A stretch of DNA of 64,000 nt, taken from assembly GCF_014385095.1 (NCBI RefSeq), contig NZ_JACRTC010000001.1:62001-126000 (forward strand). Direction: 5' to 3'. Source of the DNA: Zongyangia hominis (GTDB taxonomy: Bacteria > Bacillota > Clostridia > Oscillospirales > Ruminococcaceae). The notes beneath the pieces were generated by a model. The model searched no databases. It was not told the DNA's origin and saw nothing but the letters and a program-made list of their open reading frames with translations. Below, piece by piece: positions 42,851 to 51,356 of this stretch; positions within the stretch are counted from its first letter, which is position 1; each line of letters starts with the position of its first letter. The position numbers and the translations under genes were made by a program.

Positions 42851-43452
42851 GAATCTATCTACTGCGCCACGGCGCGACCCAGGGCAACCTGGAACAAAGG
42901 TATGTGGGGAGGACCGACGAGCCTTTGTGCGAGCAGGGCAGACTGCCGGCACAAAGGCTTGGGAAGCGGCTGGAAGGCGAACAGATCGAGGCCGTTTTGA
43001 CAAGCCCCCTCCTGCGCTGCCGTCAGACGGCGGCGCTCCTATTCCCCGGGAAAACGATAGCGCTCATCGACGGGCTCGAGGAGTGCGACTTCGGGGAATT
43101 TGAGTACAAAAATTACGAGGAACTCGCCGCAAACGAAGCATATCAGCGCTGGCTGGATGCGGGCGGGACCACCGGCTTCCCCGGCGGGGAAAGCCGGGAC
43201 GCGTTTATTTTCCGCTGTGCCGACGCCTTTCAAAAGTCGGTGGAGGCGCTGGAAGAAAGAGGCGTCAAAACGGCGGCCTATGTGGTCCATGGCGGCACCA
43301 TCATGGCCGTCCTCTCCCGCTTCGCCCGCCCGGAGGAGGACTACTTTCATTGGCAGGTGGGGGCCTGCGGCGGGTTTTTGGTGGAGACCGTGGGAACGGG
43401 TCTCCGGGACGGCTGTCGGGTGCTGCAAAAATTGGAGGGGGAAAGGGCATGA
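42847..43452 (+). CDS. cobC: Histidine phosphatase family protein, alpha-ribazole phosphatase
   Basis: A 201-residue phosphoglycerate-mutase-like phosphatase. The catalytic LRHGATQGN near the N-terminus, SPLLRCRQTAALL, DGLEECDFGEFE and the second His in VVHGGTIMAVLSRF fit the CobC family, which dephosphorylates alpha-ribazole phosphate or adenosylcobalamin phosphate. ATG at 42847 overlaps the preceding gene; the 3' end overlaps cbiB by four bases. Function is inferred from operon position plus fold. Confidence 0.88.
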   Translation: MRIYLLRHGATQGNLEQRYVGRTDEPLCEQGRLPAQRLGKRLEGEQIEAVLTSPLLRCRQTAALLFPGKTIALIDGLEECDFGEFEYKNYEELAANEAYQRWLDAGGTTGFPGGESRDAFIFRCADAFQKSVEALEERGVKTAAYVVHGGTIMAVLSRFARPEEDYFHWQVGACGGFLVETVGTGLRDGCRVLQKLEGERA

Positions 43453-44429
43453 CGACCGAATGGCTCTGCGCGCTGGGAGTGGGCGTCCTCTTGGACCTGT
43501 GTCTGGGGGATCCCCACTGGATGCCCCACCCGGTGCGGCTAATGGGTACGCTCATCGGGGCGCTGGAAAAGGGGCTGCGCTCCCTGTTTCCCGCCACACC
43601 GGCGGGGGAAAAAAGAGCGGGAGTTGTGCTGGTGACGGCGGTCTTGGTTCTCAGTACCGGCGCGCCCGCCCTCCTCTTGTGGATATGCGGCCTTTTTTCC
43701 ACCGTTCTGCGCTTTGTGGTGGAAAGCTGGATGTGCTACCAGCTCATGGCGGCCAAGAGCTTATATGTGGAGAGCGCCCGGGTGCAAAGGGCGCTGGAAG
43801 CGGGGGACCTGCCCCTCGCCAGACGCCGGGTTTCCATGATTGTGGGCCGGGACACCGAAAAGCTCGATGAAGCCGGGGTGGCCAAAGCCGCGGTGGAGAC
43901 GGTGGCGGAAAACACCTCCGACGGGGTGATCGCCCCCCTCTTTTATATGGCGCTGGGCGGGCCGGTGCTTGGCTTTTTCTATAAGGCGGTCAACACCATG
44001 GATTCCATGGTGGGCTATCAAAACGAGAAATACCTCCATTTTGGCAGGTGCGCGGCCAAACTCGACGACGTGATGAACTTTATCCCCGCCCGGCTTTCGG
44101 CTCTCCTCATGATCCTGGCGGCGGGGCTCACCGGGCATTCCCCCCGGCGGGCCGCCCGCATTTGGCGGCGGGACCGGAGAAAGCACAAAAGCCCCAACAG
44201 CGCCCAGACCGAGGCGGTGTGCGCCGGGGCCTTGGGGCTGGAGCTGGCCGGGGACGCCTATTATTTCGGCAAGCGGGTCAAAAAGCCCGCCATCGGGGAC
44301 CCGGTGCGGCCCATTGAGCCCAAAGACATCGGCCGGGCGGGCAGGCTCATGTTTGTGACGGAACTGCTGTCCCTCCTTGTCTGCGGGGGCGGCATGGCGC
44401 TTCTCATCCTGTCAATGGGCCAGCGGTAA
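43449..44429 (+). CDS. cbiB: Adenosylcobinamide-phosphate synthase
   Basis: A 326-residue membrane protein that attaches the aminopropanol (phosphate) linker to adenosylcobyric acid. Characteristic segments: GVGVLLDLCLGDPHWMPHPVRLMG at the N-terminus, ARRRVSMIVGRDTEKLDEAGVAKAAVETVAENTSDGVIAPLFY and KAVNTMDSMVGYQNEKYLHFGR. Four or more membrane helices are visible. ATGA overlap with cobC; 24 bases before cobD. Confidence 0.94.
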   Translation: MTTEWLCALGVGVLLDLCLGDPHWMPHPVRLMGTLIGALEKGLRSLFPATPAGEKRAGVVLVTAVLVLSTGAPALLLWICGLFSTVLRFVVESWMCYQLMAAKSLYVESARVQRALEAGDLPLARRRVSMIVGRDTEKLDEAGVAKAAVETVAENTSDGVIAPLFYMALGGPVLGFFYKAVNTMDSMVGYQNEKYLHFGRCAAKLDDVMNFIPARLSALLMILAAGLTGHSPRRAARIWRRDRRKHKSPNSAQTEAVCAGALGLELAGDAYYFGKRVKKPAIGDPVRPIEPKDIGRAGRLMFVTELLSLLVCGGGMALLILSMGQR

Positions 44430-44453
44430 CTTCTCAGGAAAGGGGGAAATAAG

Positions 44454-45515
44454 ATGGAAAAGCTCGTCCACGGCGGCGACATCTATGCGGCGCGGCAGGA
44501 ATATGCCGGGGAGATTTTGGATTTTTCGGCCAACATCAATCCCCTGGGTGTGCCGAAGGGGGTCCTGCTGGCGGCCCGGGAGGCGGTGGGAGAATGCGCC
44601 CACTACCCCGACCCGCTCTGCCGGGAACTGCGGGAAGCCCTTTCCCAAGCGCTGGGTGTGCCCGAGGACTGGATCCTCTGCGGCAACGGGGCGGCGGACC
44701 TCATCTTCCGATTGGCGCTGGCCGTAAGGCCAAAGCGGGCCCTCACCCTGGCCCCCACCTTCGCCGAATACGCCCAGGCCCTTTCCCTGGTGGACTGTCA
44801 GGTGCGCTTTCACCCGCTCAGGCGGGAGGAGGGCTTCGTCCTCACGTCCTCCTTTTTGGAGAAATTGACCTCGGATCTCGACCTTGTCGTTTTGTGCAAC
44901 CCCAACAATCCCACGGGGGAAGTGATCGCCCCAAAGCTGCTCGAAGAGATTGTGGGCACCTGTGCCAAACGGGGGATCACGCTTCTGCTCGACGAGTGCT
45001 TTGTGGACTTTCTCGATGAGCCCGAGCGCCACACCCTCTTAGAAAAGCTGCGGGAATATCCGGGGCTGCTTCTTCTGAGGGCGTTTACCAAGCTCTACGC
45101 CATGGCGGGGCTGCGGCTGGGGTACACCCTGTGTTCGGACACAGCGCTGCTTGAGAAAATGAGCCGGTGCGCCCAGCCGTGGAGTGTGAGCATCCCGGCC
45201 CAGGCGGCGGGTATGGCGGCGCTCAGGGAAAGGGAGTACGTCGCCCGCAGCCGGGCGCTCATCCGGGAGGAGCGAGCCTTTTTAAAAGAGGGTCTGCAAG
45301 CGCTGGGATGTGAAGTCTTCGGTTCCAAAGCGAACTTCGTGTTTTTCCAGACGCCCTGTCCCGATCTGTGCGGGCGGCTGAGGAAAAGGGGCATCCTTTT
45401 GCGGGGGTGCGGGAATTATCCGGGCCTGGACGACAGCTACTATCGCGCCGCCGTACGGACGAGAGAAGAGAATGAGCGGCTTCTCGCCGCTTTGCGGGAA
45501 GAGATGCGGCTTTAG
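44454..45515 (+). CDS. cobD: L-threonine-O-3-phosphate decarboxylase
   Basis: A pyridoxal-phosphate enzyme of the class I/II aminotransferase fold producing (R)-1-amino-2-propanol phosphate for the cobalamin linker. In 353 residues the family start HGGDIYAARQEYAGEILDFSANINPLGVP, CNPNNPTGEV, LLDECFVDFLDE and the PLP lysine in RAFTKLYAMAGLRLGY are all present. It requires L-threonine phosphate; no PduX-type threonine kinase gene is seen, but the next gene may supply it. GGAAAGGGGG upstream of the ATG. Confidence 0.93.
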   Translation: MEKLVHGGDIYAARQEYAGEILDFSANINPLGVPKGVLLAAREAVGECAHYPDPLCRELREALSQALGVPEDWILCGNGAADLIFRLALAVRPKRALTLAPTFAEYAQALSLVDCQVRFHPLRREEGFVLTSSFLEKLTSDLDLVVLCNPNNPTGEVIAPKLLEEIVGTCAKRGITLLLDECFVDFLDEPERHTLLEKLREYPGLLLLRAFTKLYAMAGLRLGYTLCSDTALLEKMSRCAQPWSVSIPAQAAGMAALREREYVARSRALIREERAFLKEGLQALGCEVFGSKANFVFFQTPCPDLCGRLRKRGILLRGCGNYPGLDDSYYRAAVRTREENERLLAALREEMRL

Positions 45516-45534
45516 AGGAAAGGGGGGAGTGATA

Positions 45535-46611
45535 TTGGGGAAGATCATGGTCATCATCGACGGCATGGGGGACAGCCCCGACTTTTTCCCCCGGGAGCTC
45601 ATGCAGATGGGCCGGGCGGGGGCCTATGGGACCCTGCTCACCCGCCCGGCCTCCCACCCGGCGGACAGCCTCCCCTGCATCGCCACCCTCCTGGGCGTCC
45701 CGGCCTGTCAGATTCCAAGAGGCCGGGCGGGGGTGGAGGCCCTCTCCCGGGGCCTCGACCTCACCGGGAAGCTTGCCTTCCGCTGCAATCTCGTCACCTG
45801 CGACGGGGACGGACGGATTCTTTCCTCCTGCGGCGCGGGCCTCTCCCCCCGGGAGAAGGCGGAGGCGTTCAGGAGGGCCGCCCCTCTGTTCGCGGCGCGG
45901 GGGATGTCGCTTTTTTATCTGGGTGACTACCGGGGCCTGATCCTGACGGAGGGGACAAGACGAGAGCTTTGCTCCCTGCGGACAAGCGCGCCTCACGCCC
46001 ATCTGGGGGAAGACTGGAAAAGCCTTCTGCCCCGGGGTACCGCGCTGGGGAAGACCCTTTCCCTCATCGCCCGGGAAAGCGCCCGGGTACTGGGAAAGGC
46101 GGCGCTCCTTCCCTGGGACGGGGCGGGGGCGCCGGCGCTCCCCGCTTTTGCGTCTCTCCACGGGCTGACAGGCGCCGCCGTCTGCGCCGCCGACGTGGTG
46201 CGGGGCCTTGTCCGGGGCATGGGGATGGATTTGCCCGATGTGCCGGGCGCCACCGGGGACATTGACACCGATCTGCGCGCCAAGGCCCGGGCGGCGCTGG
46301 ATGCGGCCAAAGATCACGACTTTGTCCTTTTGCACCTGGGCGGCGCAGACGAGGCGGCCCATCGGAAGGATGGACAAGCGAAGAGGTCCTTCCTCTGCCG
46401 GGTGGGGAAGGAAGTGATTGCTCCCTTAGTAAGAAGGGAGGACTTGGAGCTTCTCGTGTGCGGGGACCACAGCACCCTGTGGAGAACCGGGTCCCACGTC
46501 TCGTTTCCTCAGCCCTTTTTCCTGAGGAAAAGGGACGTGGGGGGCAATTTGGGAATCAGAGGCGGCCGGGACGCGGTGCGGCTGTTATGCGGAGAAGGAG
46601 GGAACGGATGA
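45535..46611 (+). CDS. ApgM-like alkaline-phosphatase-superfamily enzyme in the cobalamin operon
   Basis: A 358-residue protein of the cofactor-independent phosphoglycerate mutase (archaeal ApgM) family. It has VIIDGMGD at the start (metal Asp), PADSLPCIATLLGVP (nucleophile region), GRAGVEALSRGLDLTGKLAFRCNLVT (ApgM hallmark), HLGGADEAAHRKDGQAK and CGDHSTLWRTGSHVS (metal Asp-His). Related proteins are annotated as proposed homoserine kinases. Position between cobD and cbiP, and the lack of a PduX gene, suggest it supplies L-threonine phosphate to CobD; this is inference. TTG at 45535 was chosen with GGGGGG seven bases before; GTG at 45529 is an alternative. Confidence 0.8.
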   Translation: MGKIMVIIDGMGDSPDFFPRELMQMGRAGAYGTLLTRPASHPADSLPCIATLLGVPACQIPRGRAGVEALSRGLDLTGKLAFRCNLVTCDGDGRILSSCGAGLSPREKAEAFRRAAPLFAARGMSLFYLGDYRGLILTEGTRRELCSLRTSAPHAHLGEDWKSLLPRGTALGKTLSLIARESARVLGKAALLPWDGAGAPALPAFASLHGLTGAAVCAADVVRGLVRGMGMDLPDVPGATGDIDTDLRAKARAALDAAKDHDFVLLHLGGADEAAHRKDGQAKRSFLCRVGKEVIAPLVRREDLELLVCGDHSTLWRTGSHVSFPQPFFLRKRDVGGNLGIRGGRDAVRLLCGEGGNG

Positions 46612-48125
46612 TGGCAAAGGCAATCATGGTGCAGGGGACCATGTCAAACGCGGGGAAAAGCCTGGTGGCGGCGGGGCTCTGCCGGATTTTTCACCAGGAC
46701 GGCTACCGGGTGGCGCCTTTTAAGTCCCAGAACATGGCGCTTAACTCCTATATCACCGCCGAGGGCCTGGAGATGGGCCGGGCCCAAGTGATGCAGGCCC
46801 AGGCGGCGGGCATCGCCCCCACCGCCGCCATGAACCCCATCCTGCTCAAACCCACCGGGGAGATGGGCTCCCAGGTCATTGTGGGGGGCCGGGTGCTGGG
46901 CAACATGACGGCGGCCGAATACTACCGCCGCAAACAGGAGATGATCCCCCCCATCATGGCGGCCTATGATCAGCTTTCGAGAGATTATGACATCATCGTT
47001 TTGGAGGGGGCGGGCAGCCCGGCGGAAATTAACCTGAAAGACAACGACATCGTCAACATGGGGATGGCGCGGATGGCCGGGGCCCCCGTCCTGCTGGTGG
47101 GGGACATCGACCGGGGCGGCGTCTTCGCGTCCCTCGTGGGGACCATGGCGCTGTTAGAACCCTGGGAGCAAGAGATGGTCAAGGCGGTCGTCATCAACAA
47201 GTTCCGAGGGGACAAGGACATCTTGGCTCCCGGACTCGCCATGCTGGAAGAGCGCATCCACCGGCCGGTGGCCGGGGTGCTGCCCTATCTGCGGCTGGAC
47301 CTCGACGACGAGGACAGCCTCTCCGACCGGCTGGACGCGCGGGAAAAGGCGCTCATCGATGTGGCGGTGCTCCGCCTGCCCAGGATATCAAACTTCACCG
47401 ACTTTAACGGCCTTTCCCGTCTACCCGGCGTGGGGGTGCGGTATGTGGCCTCTCCCGCCGGCCTGGGATGCCCCGATCTCATCATCCTGCCCGGGACCAA
47501 GAACACCATGGAGGACCTCCTCTGGCTGCGCCAAAACGGCCTGGAAGCGGCAATCAAGAAGTTTGCGGCTTTGGGCGGCCCGGTCTTTGGCATCTGCGGC
47601 GGCTATCAGATGCTGGGGGCCGTCCTCCGGGACCCGGAGAGCATCGAGCACGGCGGGGAGATTTTCGGCATGGGCCTTCTCCCCGTGGAAACGGTCTTTA
47701 CAAGGGAAAAGACCCGCACCCAGGTTTCGGGCCGGTTCATGCAGATGGAGGGGCCGCTGTCGGCCCTCGGCGGCCGTCCGGTGGAGGGGTATGAAATTCA
47801 CATGGGGCAAACACGGCTAAAAAATGGCGCGAAGGCGCTCTGCATGCTCCACCAGTGCAACGGCCGGGCGGTGTATCAGCCCGACGGGTGCCAGCGGGGG
47901 ACGGTGTACGGCACCTACCTCCACGGCGTCTTCGATAACGCCGAAGCGGCCCAGGGGCTGTTGGAGGCGCTGTGTCTCTCCAAAGGCCTTCAGGTGGACG
48001 AAACGCCGGTGATGGAGATGGAGCGCTACCGGGAGGAACAGTACGACCGGCTGGCCGACGCCATGCGGGAGCACCTGGACATGAAGCTCATCTATCGGAT
48101 TTTGGAGGAGGGGGTAAGCCTATGA
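46608..48125 (+). CDS. cbiP: Cobyric acid synthase
   Basis: Amidates four side chains (b, d, e, g) of adenosylcobyrinate a,c-diamide using glutamine and ATP. The 505-residue protein has the ATPase half (MVQGTMSNAGKSLVAAGLCRIF, PFKSQNMALNSYIT, LEGAGSPAEINL, DIDRGGVFASLVGT). Its amidotransferase half has Cys in FGICGGYQMLG and His in YGTYLHGVFDN. Length is typical (about 500). ATGA overlap with the preceding gene and with cbiC; GAAGGAGGG upstream. Confidence 0.96.
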   Translation: MMAKAIMVQGTMSNAGKSLVAAGLCRIFHQDGYRVAPFKSQNMALNSYITAEGLEMGRAQVMQAQAAGIAPTAAMNPILLKPTGEMGSQVIVGGRVLGNMTAAEYYRRKQEMIPPIMAAYDQLSRDYDIIVLEGAGSPAEINLKDNDIVNMGMARMAGAPVLLVGDIDRGGVFASLVGTMALLEPWEQEMVKAVVINKFRGDKDILAPGLAMLEERIHRPVAGVLPYLRLDLDDEDSLSDRLDAREKALIDVAVLRLPRISNFTDFNGLSRLPGVGVRYVASPAGLGCPDLIILPGTKNTMEDLLWLRQNGLEAAIKKFAALGGPVFGICGGYQMLGAVLRDPESIEHGGEIFGMGLLPVETVFTREKTRTQVSGRFMQMEGPLSALGGRPVEGYEIHMGQTRLKNGAKALCMLHQCNGRAVYQPDGCQRGTVYGTYLHGVFDNAEAAQGLLEALCLSKGLQVDETPVMEMERYREEQYDRLADAMREHLDMKLIYRILEEGVSL

Positions 48126-48757
48126 AAATCGAACTGGAAAAGGTGCTGCCCCAGGACATCGAGCGCCGGAGTATGGAGATCATCGCCCGGGAGCTGGGGG
48201 ACCGGCGGCTGGAAGAGGAAAACGCCGATGTAATCAAACGGGTCATCCACACCACCGCCGACTTTGATTACGCGGAGAATCTCATCTTTTCCCCCGGCGC
48301 GGTGGAGCGGGGCCGGGCCGCCCTCCGGGCGGGGTGCCATATCGTCACCGACACCCAGATGGCCAAGGCGGGCATCAACAAGGGGCGGCTGGCCCGGTTG
48401 GGCGGGGAGGTTCACTGCTTTATGTCCGACGAGGACGTGGCAAAGAGCGCCAAAGAGCATGGCACCACCCGGGCCGCCGCCAGCATGGACAAGGCCCTCT
48501 CCCTGCCCGGGCCGATCATCTATGCCATCGGCAACGCGCCCACCGCTCTCGTTAGTCTCTATGAGCAGATGGAGGAGGGGCTCGTCCGGCCCGCTCTCGT
48601 CATCGGCGTGCCGGTGGGCTTTGTCAATGTTATCCCCGCCAAGGAGCTCATGCTCGGCGCATCCGTCCCCTATATCGTAGCCCGGGGGCGCAAGGGCGGT
48701 TCCAACGTGGCGGCGGCCATCTGCAACGCCCTGCTCTACGGCATCGGGGAGCGATAA
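48122..48757 (+). CDS. cbiC: Cobalt-precorrin-8X methylmutase
   Basis: Moves the methyl group from C-11 to C-12 to give cobyrinate. In 211 residues: IERRSMEIIARELG, RVIHTTADFDYAENLIFSPGA (catalytic His), VTDTQMAKAGINK, IYAIGNAPTALVSL and GVPVGFVNVIPAKELML, then RGRKGGSNVAAAICNALLY. It is the last gene of the 18-gene operon. No classic terminator follows; the promoter of the second riboswitch overlaps the intergenic region. Confidence 0.96.
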   Translation: MKIELEKVLPQDIERRSMEIIARELGDRRLEEENADVIKRVIHTTADFDYAENLIFSPGAVERGRAALRAGCHIVTDTQMAKAGINKGRLARLGGEVHCFMSDEDVAKSAKEHGTTRAAASMDKALSLPGPIIYAIGNAPTALVSLYEQMEEGLVRPALVIGVPVGFVNVIPAKELMLGASVPYIVARGRKGGSNVAAAICNALLYGIGER

Positions 48758-48762
48758 AAGGG

Positions 48763-48791
48763 TTGTCACCATGGAGAAAACATGCTATGAT
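48763..48791 (+). promoter_or_regulatory. Promoter of the cobalamin uptake operon
   Basis: TTGTCA (48763-48768) and TATGAT (48786-48791) with 17 bases between them, a few bases after the cbiC stop and 25 bases before the second riboswitch. Confidence 0.6.
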
Positions 48792-48814
48792 AACCCTAGA
48801 GTACCCACAATTGG

Positions 48815-48985
48815 ATAAAAAACGACGAAAGCGATTTGGGAAGCCGGGTGAAAGTCCCGCACAGTCGCCGCTGCTGTAACTGCCGCGAGGAGAGCCACGC
48901 ATTCATGCCACTGGACCATGGGTCTGGGAAGGCGCGGGCTTTGGGCAGAAGTCAGAAGACCGGCTTTGGTTGTTTTGGAAGCGTC
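48815..48985 (+). promoter_or_regulatory. Cobalamin riboswitch aptamer (uptake operon)
   Basis: The classic core is readable: GGGAAGCCGGGTGAAAGTCC, CGCACAGTCGCCGCTGCTGTAA, GCCACTGG, CTGGGAAGGCGCG and the B12 box GCAGAAGTCAGAAGACCGG at 48944-48962. It is closer to the consensus than the first riboswitch and lies upstream of btuC. Confidence 0.93.
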
Positions 48986-49054
48986 TTTCGGTGAAAAAGA
49001 GCTCGCCAGCGTATAAGGGCTGTGGTCCGTGAACCGGCAGCTTTGTTTTCTGGC

Positions 49055-49084
49055 GCCCCGCTTTGATCGAAGCGGGGCCTTTTT
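49055..49084 (+). terminator. Terminator controlled by the second riboswitch
   Basis: A 9-bp stem (49055-49063 with 49070-49078) followed by CTTTTT, 70 bases after the aptamer. Confidence 0.8.
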
Positions 49085-49167
49085 ATTTGGGGAAATCCCT
49101 GTCCGTCCGCCCATTTCAGTGGCAAAACGGCGTCCCTCCCCCCACCGTCTCCCTGCGGATGCGGTGG

Positions 49168-49350
49168 AGGCCGAGTGGAGGAGCGCCCCGGACGATAAGG
49201 CCGGTGCGGAAGCGCCTTCGGGCGATAGGCCGATGAAAGAGCCCTTGAGACGATGAAGGCCGGGTGCGGGAGCTCCTCAGGGCGGTATTCATTTCGAGAG
49301 CTCCGCTATGGAGAGTGAAGCCGATGCGGGAAGACGTAGACGGCAGTTCC
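49168..49350 (+). repeat. Degenerate tandem repeat of about 30 bases
   Basis: Units beginning AGGCCG start at 49168, 49198, 49227 and 49257, with a related AGCCGATGCGGG at 49319, so the spacing is 30, 29, 30 and then twice 31. The units share an AGGCCG(G/A)TG...GGAGC.CC...GG.CGATA pattern. They fill the leader between the terminator and btuC. No coding role is evident; identity between units is roughly 60-75 percent by eye. Confidence 0.45.
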
Positions 49351-49432
49351 GGCGGGTGCCGGTTCGTTGGCCCGCTCGACCAGCGGGGAGGGGAAAAGCG
49401 CCCAAAATGCGGGAAGGAAAGGAACTCACATC

Positions 49433-50527
49433 ATGGAAAGAGTGCGGACCAAACAGAATCGACCGGCGGCGGATCTGAGTATCCGCCACTACCGCTATCG
49501 GAAGCGGCGCTGCTTTATCATCGGCGGAGTGCTCTTGGCGGCCATTGTCCTCACCCTGGTGGCCTTTGTGGGGATGGGGGCCATGCGCCTGGGCTTTTTA
49601 AAGACCTGGGGCATCCTCTGGGCGAAGCTGACCGGGAATGCGGTGCGGCTTTCGGCCTTTGCCGCCAACGAGGCGGCCATCGTCTGGGACATCCGTCTGC
49701 CCCGCATCCTCTGCGGCATTTTGGTGGGCATGGGCCTTTCGGTGGCGGGGGTCATCTTCCAGTCCCTGCTGCGCAATCCCCTGGCCGACCCCTATACCTT
49801 GGGCGTCTCCACGGGAGCGGCCTTCGGCGCGTCCTTGGCCATCCTCATGGGACTGGCGGCCGGTATTGTGCTCTCCACCACGGCCATGGCCTTCCTCTTC
49901 GCTTTTTTGACGCTGGTGCTGGTTATCTTCATCGCACGGCGGGGGGGCGGCATCGCGTCGTCCAACCTGGTGATCTCCGGCATCATCGTCAGCGCCATTC
50001 TCTCCTCCGGCCTCAGCTTTCTCAAGATGGTGGCCGGGGAGGATGTGGGCGCCATCGTCTTCTGGCTGATGGGGAGCCTCTCCTCCAAGCAGTGGGGGGA
50101 TGTGGCGATTGTGGCGCCGGTGGTCCTCATCGGGAGCGCCGTGGCCATCATTTTTGCCAACGACCTCAATGTGATGGTGCTCGGGGAGAAAAGCGCCCGG
50201 AATTTGGGCGTCAACACGGGCAGAATTCGGATGCTCTATTTGATTCTCGGCTCGTGCATCACCGCCGCCTGCGTGGCGGTCAGCGGCGTCATCGGCTTTG
50301 TGGGGCTGGTCATCCCCCACATCCTCCGCTTCTGGCTGACGCCGGATAACCGGATGCTGCTGCCCCTGTCCGGGCTCTTGGGGGGACTGCTCCTGAGCGC
50401 CGCGGACAACGCCACAAGGCTCCTCTTCACCAGTGAAATCCCGGTGGGCGTGCTCACCACCCTCATCGGCGGCCCCTTCTTTATCTATGTCTTCGTCAAG
50501 CGGCGGGGCGGACAGGGGGTATTCTGA
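49433..50527 (+). CDS. btuC: Cobalamin ABC transporter permease (FecCD family)
   Basis: A 364-residue inner-membrane permease with about ten helices. Hallmarks: RLPRILCGILVGMGLSVAGVIFQSLLRNPLADPYTLGVSTGAAFGA, FWLMGSLSSKQWGDV, LGVNTGRIRMLYLILGS and GVIGFVGLVIPHILRFWLTPDNRMLLPLSGLLGG (the ATPase-contact loop). The family also imports iron siderophores and haem. The preceding cobalamin riboswitch and following cobalt-chelatase-like gene make a corrinoid substrate most likely. Start at 49433 with GGAAGGAAAGGA upstream. One-base overlap with btuD. Confidence 0.9.
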   Translation: MERVRTKQNRPAADLSIRHYRYRKRRCFIIGGVLLAAIVLTLVAFVGMGAMRLGFLKTWGILWAKLTGNAVRLSAFAANEAAIVWDIRLPRILCGILVGMGLSVAGVIFQSLLRNPLADPYTLGVSTGAAFGASLAILMGLAAGIVLSTTAMAFLFAFLTLVLVIFIARRGGGIASSNLVISGIIVSAILSSGLSFLKMVAGEDVGAIVFWLMGSLSSKQWGDVAIVAPVVLIGSAVAIIFANDLNVMVLGEKSARNLGVNTGRIRMLYLILGSCITAACVAVSGVIGFVGLVIPHILRFWLTPDNRMLLPLSGLLGGLLLSAADNATRLLFTSEIPVGVLTTLIGGPFFIYVFVKRRGGQGVF

Positions 50528-51333
50528 TGGAAGAGAAACGCGCGGACCTCCTCCGGGCAGAGGGCCTCTCCTTTTCCTATGGGGACAGGCGGGTGCTCCA
50601 CGACGTGAGCTTCACCCTCCCCCAGGGGGAATACCTTTCCATCATCGGTCCCAACGGCAGCGGAAAGAGCACCCTGTTCGAGATTTTGTGTGGCAACGCA
50701 AGACCCGAAAGGGGACAGGTCATCTATAAGGGCCGGGACGTCCACACCATGGACATCCGGGGGAGGGCCCGCCACTTCGCGGTCATCCACCAAAACGAGC
50801 AGGTGGATTTTCCCTACACCTGCATGGAGATGGTTATTTTGGGGCTCCATCCCCACCGGGCGCGGTTTGAGCGGCTGGGGGAGGAGGCGCTTTACGAGGT
50901 GCGCCGGATCATGGAGAAGACCGACACCCTGGCCTTTGCCGACAAGCTCATCACCCAGCTTTCGGGCGGGGAGCGCCAGCGGGTGGCCTTGGCCCGGGCT
51001 CTCAGCCAGCGCCCCCGCATCCTCTGGATGGACGAGGCCATGTCCGATTTGGACGTCAGCGCAAAAATCCAGATGATTGAACTGCTGCGCAATCTCACCA
51101 AAGAGGGGCTCACGGTAGTGGGCGTCAACCACGACCTCAACACCGCCTACCGCTTCAGCGACCGGATTTTGGCGCTCTCCCACGGCAGTCTCTACGCCAT
51201 GGGGGCCCCGGATGAAGTGATGAATGAGCGCCTTTTTGAAGAGGTGTTCGGAGTGCGAGCGGAGATTTATCCGGGCAAGGGCTTTTTTATCACCGGAGAA
51301 TCGGTATCCCGGACCGCACCGGCGGTTTTTTGA
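50527..51333 (+). CDS. btuD: Cobalamin ABC transporter ATP-binding protein
   Basis: A 268-residue ATPase powering the permease. Walker A IIGPNGSGKSTLFE, Q-loop IHQNEQVDFPYTCMEMV, signature LSGGERQRVALARAL, Walker B RILWMDEAMSDLD and the switch His in GVNHDL are all intact. The Walker B-D-loop reads DEAMSDLD rather than the common DEPTSHLD. ATG overlaps the btuC stop by one base. Confidence 0.9.
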   Translation: MEEKRADLLRAEGLSFSYGDRRVLHDVSFTLPQGEYLSIIGPNGSGKSTLFEILCGNARPERGQVIYKGRDVHTMDIRGRARHFAVIHQNEQVDFPYTCMEMVILGLHPHRARFERLGEEALYEVRRIMEKTDTLAFADKLITQLSGGERQRVALARALSQRPRILWMDEAMSDLDVSAKIQMIELLRNLTKEGLTVVGVNHDLNTAYRFSDRILALSHGSLYAMGAPDEVMNERLFEEVFGVRAEIYPGKGFFITGESVSRTAPAVF

Positions 51334-51356
51334 GAGATACAACAAAGGAGATATGT

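Noticed and set aside
49168-49350. Repeats considered as a CRISPR array
   Set aside because: Units are contiguous and degenerate with no unique spacers, and no cas genes are present.
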